Shown: positions 57,091 to 64,000 of the stretch, one piece after another | How the letters are laid out: every line of letters begins with the position of its first letter | How positions within the stretch are numbered: position 1 is the stretch's first letter | Assembly: GCA_019454045.1 (NCBI GenBank) | Contig: SKCR01041601.1 | Location: forward strand, 18,967-82,966 | Source: Zanthoxylum bungeanum | Lineage: Eukaryota > Streptophyta > Magnoliopsida > Sapindales > Rutaceae | DNA: 64,000 bases | Direction: 5' to 3' | The notes under the pieces: model-generated | Databases searched by the model: none | What the model saw: only the letters and a program-made list of their open reading frames with translations | What the model was told of the DNA's origin: nothing | Made by a program: the position numbers and the translations under genes

Positions 57091-58718
57091 AAAAAAAGAA
57101 TGGGTTATGAGAGGCAGATGGGCTTGCGAGGATGTAGTAGACCGTTTTAAAAGCTCTGTTAATAAGACAATGGACAGATTAAAGGTTTGGTAAGGTATTG
57201 AATTTGGAGGGAGGAAAAAAGATCTGGAAAGACTTATCGGAAAGCTTAGAAGTATTAAAGAAGCAGATTTGTATGTGGATGAAGGGAGGGAAGTGAGAAA
57301 TGTGGAAGAAAAGATTGACCAATTCCTTATGGAGGAAGAGATTTTTTGGAAACAACGATCAAGATCGGACTGGTTAAAAGCATGAGACAGAAATACCAAA
57401 TTCTTTCATAAGAGGGCGTCTGAGCGTAGAAGGAAAAATAGAATCTGGGGGATTGAAGATGATCATGGAACTTGGGTGGAAGATGAAGTAGAGGTGGAAG
57501 GTATTATGTGTGATTATTTCCAGAAGCTATTCACTAGTTTAACCCTTCTCGGAAGCAAATAGAAGAGGTGACGCAGGGAATGAGCAAGTGTGTGACAGGG
57601 GAAATGAATGATAAATTGGGGAGGCCTTTCATGAAGGAAGAAGTTACGGAAGCTTTAAATCAAATGTGTCCTACGAAGTCTCCAGGGCCGGATGGACTGC
57701 AAGCAATCTTCTTTCAAAAGCACTGGAGTTCAGTGGGGAAGGGAGTTATCACTACATGTTTGAAAGTCTTAAACAATGGGGGGATATTACTCCACTTAAT
57801 CACACGCATATTGCCTTGATTCCAAAAGTGTCTAAGCCAAAAAAGATGACAGAGTTGAGGCCTACTAGCCTATGTAATGTTATATATCGGATTGTTGCAA
57901 AAGTTATAGAAAATAGACTCAAAGTTGTGTTACATCAGGTTATTTCTCCAACTCAAAGTGCTTTTATACCAGGGAGATTAAGTACGGACAACATCATAGT
58001 GGGGTATGAGTGTCTACACAAAATCAGACATGCTAAGGGAAAGAATAATGGTTTAGTAGCACTGAAATTAGATGTGAGCAAAGCTTATGATAAAGTAGAA
58101 TGGAGTTTTTTGGAGCCTGTGATGTCGAAAATGGGATTCGAGGAAAATTGGATTAGATTAATTATGAGATGTATTACTACCTCATCCTTTTCAGTGATTA
58201 TAAATGGGACAGCTAGAGGGGTTATTCAACCACAAAGAGGGTTACGGCACGGATGCCCTTTATCTCCATATTTATTTATCATATGTGCAGAGGCTTTTTC
58301 TCAGTTATTAAAGAATGCAGAAGAACAGAAGAGGTTTCGGCCACTGAAATTTGGTATAGATCTTACGATTTCGCCCTTGTTATTTGCGGATGACGGCTTG
58401 ATTTTTTCTAGAGCATCTGTAAGGGATTGTAAAGTTTTAAAAGCCATTTTTGATAGTTATGCAGTAGCCTCAGGACATATATTTAATTTTGAAAAAATCT
58501 CCATGTTCTTTAGTGGAAAGACGAAACATGAAGTGAGGGAAGCAATTAAGAATATACTTAATTTGGATGTGGTTTCTAGTCACACGAAATACTTGGGGCT
58601 GCCGGCTATGGTTGGAAGGTACAAGTCTAGTTTCTTCAATGAGGTTAAATTGAGAGTAATTAGCAAACTTCTAACTGGCAGTCCAAACTCTTTTCGAGTG
58701 GTGGGAAGGAAGTGCTGA
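57091..58718 (+). pseudogene. LINE ORF2 reverse transcriptase (broken)
   Basis: After a decayed linker (57091-57560), KSPGPDGLQAIFFQKHW opens RT. A frameshift near 57780 leads to IALIPKVSKP, RPTSLCNVIYRIVAKVI, SAFIPGRLSTDNI, LKLDVSKAYDKVEW, GLRHGCPLSPYLFI and the catalytic FADDGLIF (Asp codons 58389-58394). KTKYLGLP-like HTKYLGLPAMVGRYKS closes the palm. A frameshift near 58690 follows. The enzyme class primes on nicked DNA. Confidence 0.93.
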
Positions 58719-59640
58719 TAAAAGCAGTCGCCCAGGCTATCCCAGCTTATGCAATGAGCGTGTTCAGGTTGCCACAGGGAGTCTGTGATGAACTTCAAAA
58801 GGCGATCTCAAGGTTCTGGTGGGGTTCTTCGGGGGAAAAGAAAAGCATTCATTGGGTTAAGTGGAAAAAGATGTGTCACGCTAAAATCAGAGGAGGATTG
58901 GGATTTAAGGAACTTACAAGTTTTAATCAAGCATTAGTAGCCAAGCAGGGATGGCGAGTGATGATAGCACTTGATTCTCTCACAGCTAGGATTTTAAAAG
59001 CTGAGTATTATAAGGATTCTGACTTTCTAAGTGTTAAGTTAGGATCAAATCCTTCTTTTATATGGAGAAGTCTTCTTTGGGGTCGTCAAGTTTTGGGAAA
59101 AGGTTTGAGATGGAGGATAGGCAATGGGCAGAGAGTAAAGGTACTTACCGACAATTGGATTCCTAGACCTGATACTTTCAAGCCTATTGTGAGGGTGAAT
59201 ATGAACCATTCAACAGTAGTGGCAGATTTAATTAGCAATAATCAGTGGAATGAAAATTTAATATTGCAGAAGTTTCAACAGGTAGATGCGCTAGAGATCT
59301 TTAAAATTCCATTGCGGCGAAGTTCTCAAGAGGATCAGGTTATTTGGCACTTTGATAAGCATGGAATATACTCGGTTAGAAGTGGGTATCAATTAGTGCG
59401 GAGAATTTTATCCCAAGCTTCTGCCAGCAATGGAGGAGTGGGGAACCAGTGGAAATTAATTTGGAATAGCCGTCTTCCTGAGAAAGTAAAAATCTTCATG
59501 TGGCGAACTGCACAGGATTCGCTGCCAACTGCTGTTAATCTCTGGAAGAGAAAGGTTTTGAATTAGCCTAGATGTGGGGGGTGCTTACTGCAACAGGAAA
59601 CAGTCTCTCATGCATTATTTGATTGTAAGATAGCTAGAAA
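58712..59640 (+). pseudogene. LINE ORF2 thumb/linker and zinc-finger region
   Basis: VLIKAVAQAIPAYAMSVFRL, then FWWGSSGEKKSIHWVKW, GGLGFKELTSFNQALVAKQG and WRIGNGQRVKVLTDNW. The zf-RVT-type piece has WNSRLPEKVKIFMWR, PTAVNLWKR, a TAG at 59564, and CGGCLLQQETVSHALFDC. Several Cys and His residues remain. Confidence 0.88.
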
Positions 59641-60482
59641 AGTATGGAAACTCACCCCTTTTGCTAAGGTTATTAAGTCATGTTCCATTTCTGATATTCT
59701 CAGTGTGCTGCAGAGGTTGAACATCTGCACTGATGAGAGGGAACTGGAACTGATTATGGCGATTTGTTGGGTGTTATGGCAAGATCGAAATAGATTTTTG
59801 TGGGACCAAAAGCGTGATAGGCCATGGAGAATTGGCTTACGAGCAGAAATTTTGAGCAATGGTTGCAGGAATGTGTGTGAACCAGTGAGGGTTATGGTGG
59901 ATGATGAGAAGTGTAATGAAGAAAGAAATTGGGTAACTCCGCCGAGAGAATGGGTAAAGTTAAACACGGATGCAGCTATTAGTAGACAAAATCACTTAGC
60001 TGGGCTGGGAGTCGTTATCAGGAATAGTGGTGGTGGGGTTGAGATAGTGGCAGTGAAGAGTATTTCTTTTGAGGGTAATGTAGAAGATGTGGAGGCAGAA
60101 GCCATTAATTTTGGTTTACAGTTGGCGTAGGAGCTGGATTGGGAAATTGTTGAGTCTGATTGGGCATTGTGGGATTAAGTGTTCATGAGTCTGATTATAT
60201 AACAGGCAGTAGATCTTATTAATAACATGAATGAGTCTGATTGTAAACAGGCAGTAGATCTTATTAATAACAGGAATGGCTCAAGGAAAGAATATCCTGG
60301 ATCATCAAGGACATCCAAGAGAAGTTAACAAGTTTCTCTAGCTCATCGATTTGTTATACTTCTAGATGTTGTAATGGTTTTGCCCATGAAATTGCAAAGT
60401 TTGCCATCAAGGCATCTTTTCCTGTTCAGTGGAAGGATAACTTCCCTTCAAATATTAAGTGTATTATTGACTCTTTTCATTA
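59641..60482 (+). pseudogene. LINE ORF2 RNase H domain and C-terminus (broken)
   Basis: The frame 59705-60130 has ICWVLWQDRNRFLWDQKR, then WVKLNTDAAISRQNHLAGLG and VEAEAINFGLQLA, the RVT_3 RNase H fold: first Asp in NTDAA, Glu in EAEA. A TAG at 60128 cuts it. The rest reads ELDWEIVESD and a 46-bp duplication (60187 and 60233, each GAGTCTGATT...AATAACA). The terminal stop is near 60482. Confidence 0.85.
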
Positions 60483-60510
60483 ATGAATTATTTTAGCTTT
60501 TCAAAAAAAA

Positions 60511-60528
60511 AATATAAATGAAAAGTCA
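60511..60528 (+). repeat. 18-bp LINE target duplication, right
   Basis: Exact copy of 55599-55616 following the A-run. Confidence 0.92.
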
Positions 60529-61904
60529 ACTTAAAAATAGAGTGTCCACTCACCGATTATCCTCTATTACCACTAATCTTGGATGCAATTGGGGAGATTC
60601 CCGCGGAGAAACTAATCCATCCTGTATTTGAGAATGGTTATATATTAAATGAAAAAGCGAATCATTGTCATGGATGTAGGGCTTAGATGTATGCTGATAT
60701 GAAACCCTTGGAGTGGCCTCTAACATTCTAGGATGAAATTGAAATGGTTAAAATTGATTTTGGAAAATGGCCACGCATCGCGACGTCAGACGTTGCACGT
60801 CGCGACGCCCACACGGGCAGGGCTGAGGCAGAGAGCTTCCCCTGTTTCACATTGCGATGCCGAGCTTTGTGTGTCATGACACTCCCACGAACAGAGAGCT
60901 TCCCCTGTTGGTGTCGCGACGCCCACCTATTTTCAGGCGTAAACATCATCTCTTCAATGTCTAATTTTTCCAAATGTATTTCCAATACTTTCACACCATA
61001 ACCTTCACACAAGCACTTCTTTAAACTTCATTCTTCTTACATGCTATGTCAACATTCCATCGTCAAGACAACTCTTTAATATTGTAAATCTTACTTAGCT
61101 CAATGTCTAGATTTTATAAACTTGGCAATTTCTTTATAAAATTAATTTTCTTAGTTCAATACCCACCTTAATGCAATCACTAAAATGCTCATAACACTTG
61201 CATAACATCACCTTATCAAAACTTCATAATTCAAGTGTTGGATCAAGATGGTCTTACATCATCTCTTTTGATTTCCTTTATCCATCAAGTCTCATATGAT
61301 TTCAATTCTTCTTCTTAGCTTGTATGTGTGGATTTGTATTTGTTTCCTCTTTAGTTTTGGTGAGAAACACAGCTTCCCTCTTCTTTCCTTCTTCTTTCTT
61401 CTTCTTTCTTTCTTTCTTTCTTTCTCACTTTTCTCTCTTTCCCTCAAATGTTAGGGATGAGTGAATAGTATCTCTTATTTATAATAGGGGCTGATTTGTT
61501 TAATTTGTATAATTTTTAATGAAAAAATCAGAACTTTTGAGATATTTTGAGAATTCTCTAAATGGGTCCACTGGTATTATTCATCCAAATTTTTGAACTG
61601 TATTTTTGACCTGATTCTGATTCGAATTTGGAAAAATGTTCAATGCGGAAGATGTAGGTTCCCAGTTTTAAATTTCTGACGATACAAAATTCATAAAAAT
61701 TGGAGTTCGTATGAAAACGTTACGGCCCAAATACCATGAGTTGTCCGGAATTAATCTTGGAATGAATTTTATACCAGAACTGTGAGAGATTTGTCGAATG
61801 TCCAAAAAAATAATTCCATGAGTGTAATATGTGTCCGAACATGATTTATATCATGTATCACGCGTCCCACAATGTAATAGTAGTCGAGATCAGCGGGTGT
61901 TACA
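60529..61904 (-). repeat. Gypsy 5' LTR, part 2
   Basis: It continues the LTR after the LINE to the outer end GGGTGTTACA. 60675-61904 matches the 3' LTR 48910-50134. Together the two parts make an LTR of about 2.5 kb. The ORFs on both strands at 60728-61012 are chance frames in GC-richer LTR DNA. Confidence 0.85.
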
Positions 61905-62040
61905 AATACGTAGGCAACTTAAGTTTTTAAAAATTTAAGTTTGAGCTCTTTTATTTTACTTTTAATTTAATGTAATCTAAATTGAAATTAATAATTTTAA
62001 ATAAAATTTTTAATCTCATTTTTTAAAAAAAAAAAAATTT
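61905..62040. other. AT-rich flank
   Basis: Homopolymer-rich DNA after the gypsy LTR. Nothing recognisable. Confidence 0.4.
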
Positions 62041-62180
62041 AAAATTAAAATTAAAATTAATAAAAAATCGGAATCGTCTTGTTTGGTTCCGGTTCCTGAT
62101 CTACAATTATGGAACCATGAATCGTTCGGTTCGGTTCCGGTTTGGAACCAAACCCGGCCGAAACCGAACCCAACCGTTGG
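62041..62180. mobile_element. hAT-like terminal fragment
   Basis: CGGTTCGGTTCCGGTTTGG, GGAACCAAACCCGG and CCGAAACCGAACCCAACC form subterminal motifs in both orientations like those of the hAT at 2192. No terminal repeat or 8-bp duplication is found, so this is a fragment. Confidence 0.45.
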
Positions 62181-62937
62181 TTGGGGTCGACTCACATGGA
62201 TACCTAAACCCCTTATAGTTCACATACGGGCCGACACATCCTATCTTTATATGCACTTGATTAACGAGTGCATTGGTCCACTCCCACGAACATCTAGCGG
62301 TCAGACCATGAAAGGTCTCTGACATATATGGCATCAAAATGTGGAGAATCACACACAAATGAATGTTATCATATAGTCAAATGATCACATGTGCTACTCG
62401 ACTTGAAGAGATTCATATTGACGATGGTATACTTCCAACTATTAGGAATCACCTATGAGTCATTTAGTATTCATTTCAATGAATACTCACGTGTCTATAC
62501 GAGCTTCCTTTGCTCATGGTATATCAGGTTAAACCATTGGAACTCCAATTCTAATATACGACATGTGCTAGTCTTCTAGGTTATAGGAATTCGACCGTAT
62601 TCCAAAACCAACGACTATGAATATTTTACTTGTTGAATAGTTTATAATAGTAATATTATCTAAATGTTAGACTACCCAGTGTCCAGTATTACGACATGAT
62701 TATTCTAAGGTTGGTGTCATTCTTAGCATTTTATATATCGATCTAATATGATAATGACATCACCATTAAATATGTTGAAATGAAAATGTAGTTATTTTAT
62801 TAATAAGTAATAAAATATAATGTACAATACATTATTCGAATTGACGCTCCAAGCACTAACTCCGACATTATTATCTAATAATAAAATATCGTATAATACA
62901 TTGTTTAGATTGGTGCTCGAAACACCATCTCCAACAG
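62181..62937. repeat. Divergent copia LTR tail
   Basis: Words in the same order as the copia LTR end: GAAGAGATTCATATTGACG (62405), CCATCGG/CCATTGG, ATACGACATGT (62559), then GCTCCAAGCACTAACTCCGA and a second GTGCTCGAAACACCATCTCC ending CCAACA at 62937. It is far more diverged than the copies at 26900, 33629 and 42600. Confidence 0.6.
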
Positions 62938-64000
62938 TTACTGAGGTGGTTATTCACTTTCCGCCACTATATAAGTCCAAAGTTAAATTTGGAGGAAAAA
63001 AAAAGACAATAAAAAGACTCATATGAGCAATGTAATTTTCTTTTATTTAAATTAATCAATGAGGATTGTGTGCTTGCGTCTCTTGGAGACGTTCCTTAAT
63101 AAAATCATTCTCTCATTTTTAGAACTTAGTTCCAAAAAATTTAAACCTTAGACACTCTCTTTTTGTTGTTCAACAATTAGCGAAATATTTTATTTTATAA
63201 AGATTTTACTGCGTATAGACAACTCCGCAATAAAATTATTTAAGTTAGCCTATCAAACACGCATGTGGTGCTAACAACATACCCCTGATTATAATTCCAG
63301 TGCTTTAGTGTAAAAGAGGCCATTATGCCTCAGTATCACAATCAACACAATATATATATAAGCAAAGCTATGCTATTTAATCATCAATCAATTGTGGATT
63401 AAATCGCTATTTGAGCGATTTGATCCGATCGATTTTAACCAATTTAAATTGACATCGATATACAAACGATTTTAACAAAAAATCATCCTAATTCACTTTT
63501 TTATTTTTTTTTATTTTTCAATATCTTTTTGAAATTTTAATTAATGATTTTATATGAAAAATAGAAGAATTCTTATAATCGTATGTAATGAATCTACATA
63601 AGATTATAATAGCAGATCTGGTGCAAAAGTGTTTTAATTTTTGTGGGTTAATTTTGAGGACTTACACTAGGATTTATAAGGAGGGGGATCAGATTTGGGT
63701 GGGAGGGAAATGAAGGGAAGTTTAAATGGATTTTTGTTATTTTTTTTCATATTTTTTAATGGTCGGTTGTCAGACTGACAATGGCTGTTTTGGATATCAT
63801 ACTAAACAAATCCAGCTATTTAATAGATCATTTGAAAAATATGGGACCATACCATTAGGTTTACAAACTCTTGGGGTATTTATGTATAAAGGAAAAAAAA
63901 TGGAAAAGTAAAGTCTTCCTACATTCTACATTTGAAAGAAGTCAAACTAATGTATGGTGGTGATGAAGGGTGCCGATTGGTAGATGGGATAAAGCAGAGA
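62938..64000. other. Unassigned AT-rich DNA
   Basis: No protein domain, RNA gene or terminal repeat is recognised. GATTAAATCGCTATTTGAGC and GCGATTTGATCCG (about 63397-63425) form a short imperfect inverted repeat. Frame 63726-63911 (61 codons) begins with a Phe-rich stretch and has no known motif. Sequence complexity rises toward the right edge, so a gene may begin outside the window. Confidence 0.3.

Larger units (their letters stand above)
55617..60510 (+). mobile_element. L1-type LINE, 4.9 kb
   Basis: It is flanked by exact 18-bp duplications and ends in an A-run (60503-60510). It holds part of ORF1 and an ORF2 with endonuclease, RT, zinc-finger-like and RNase H regions. Plant L1 elements are often 5-7 kb, so the 5' end may be truncated. 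The ORFs carry several stops and frameshifts. It sits in the gypsy 5' LTR on the opposite strand. Confidence 0.93.
48910..61904 (-). mobile_element. Ty3/gypsy element, probably chromovirus, minus strand, with a LINE in its 5' LTR
   Basis: On the minus strand, the 5' LTR (61904-54486) ends in ATGTTATA followed by AAGATGGTATCAGAGCA, the primer site. The interior ends in TTTCGAGGACGAATCC, TTTAAGGGGGGATAATT and the 3' LTR start TGTAACACTCGG. GAGGACGAA followed by AAGGGGGGA is the usual 3' end of Tekay/Del-type pol genes. The left LTR is truncated at 48910. Coding sequence is too decayed for firm domains. Confidence 0.78.

Noticed and set aside
56944..57399. 151-codon minus-strand ORF
   Set aside because: It is the reverse of the LINE endonuclease end and RT linker, and no motif is seen.

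Overview
This is repeat-dominated nuclear DNA of a flowering plant, most likely a dicot. No intact host gene is visible. Every stretch of recognisable protein belongs to a transposable element, except one intronless cytokinin-activation (LOG-type) pseudogene that sits inside an Athila-type element. The plant origin follows from the families present: Athila and Tat Ty3 elements (Tat with a second RNase H), Ty1/copia elements primed by initiator tRNA-Met, an L1-type LINE with an RNase H domain, and hAT elements with 8-bp target duplications. The species cannot be fixed from the sequence. LAYOUT. 1-19,990: the 3' part of an old Athila-type element (RNase H, integrase, an unknown ORF, the LOG pseudogene, 3' non-coding DNA). 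Its unknown ORF is split at 2,192 by a small non-autonomous hAT element (8-bp duplication taaatgtg). That hAT was later hit by a 14-kb Tat element at 2,734-16,811 (5-bp duplication actag, two LTRs of about 1.9 kb, gag, protease, RT, RNase H, second RNase H, integrase, and a 3' region with a 132-bp tandem array). 19,990-29,730: a Tat integrase fragment split by a copia-type LTR element (20,454-27,587, duplication gtaat). That element itself carries a nested gypsy LTR and has lost its interior by microhomology-flanked deletion. Next come another LTR (27,682-28,906) and an inverted Tat-like 3' region. 29,731-33,628: a second, rearranged Tat element (LTR, an LTR-like insertion, 3' repeat array). 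33,629-48,135: two copia elements of one family, head to head, the first on the minus strand and hit by a solo LTR (35,279-37,429), the second on the plus strand with readable gag, protease, integrase and RT. 48,140-48,905: the end of a decayed hAT transposase. 48,910-61,904: a minus-strand gypsy element, probably a chromovirus, whose 5' LTR was hit by a 4.9-kb LINE (55,617-60,510, 18-bp duplication). 61,905-64,000: a hAT-like end, a divergent LTR tail and unassigned AT-rich DNA. HOW THE PARTS RELATE. The target duplications give a relative order at several places: Athila before hAT before Tat; Tat fragment before copia before gypsy LTR; gypsy before LINE. Nearly all element genes are broken by stops and frameshifts, so nothing here looks able to move by itself. 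The features most worth follow-up are the LOG pseudogene inside the Athila element, the unknown ORF that becomes continuous when the nest is removed, the 132-bp satellite-like array in the Tat 3' region, and short motifs repeated in copia leaders and gypsy LTRs.
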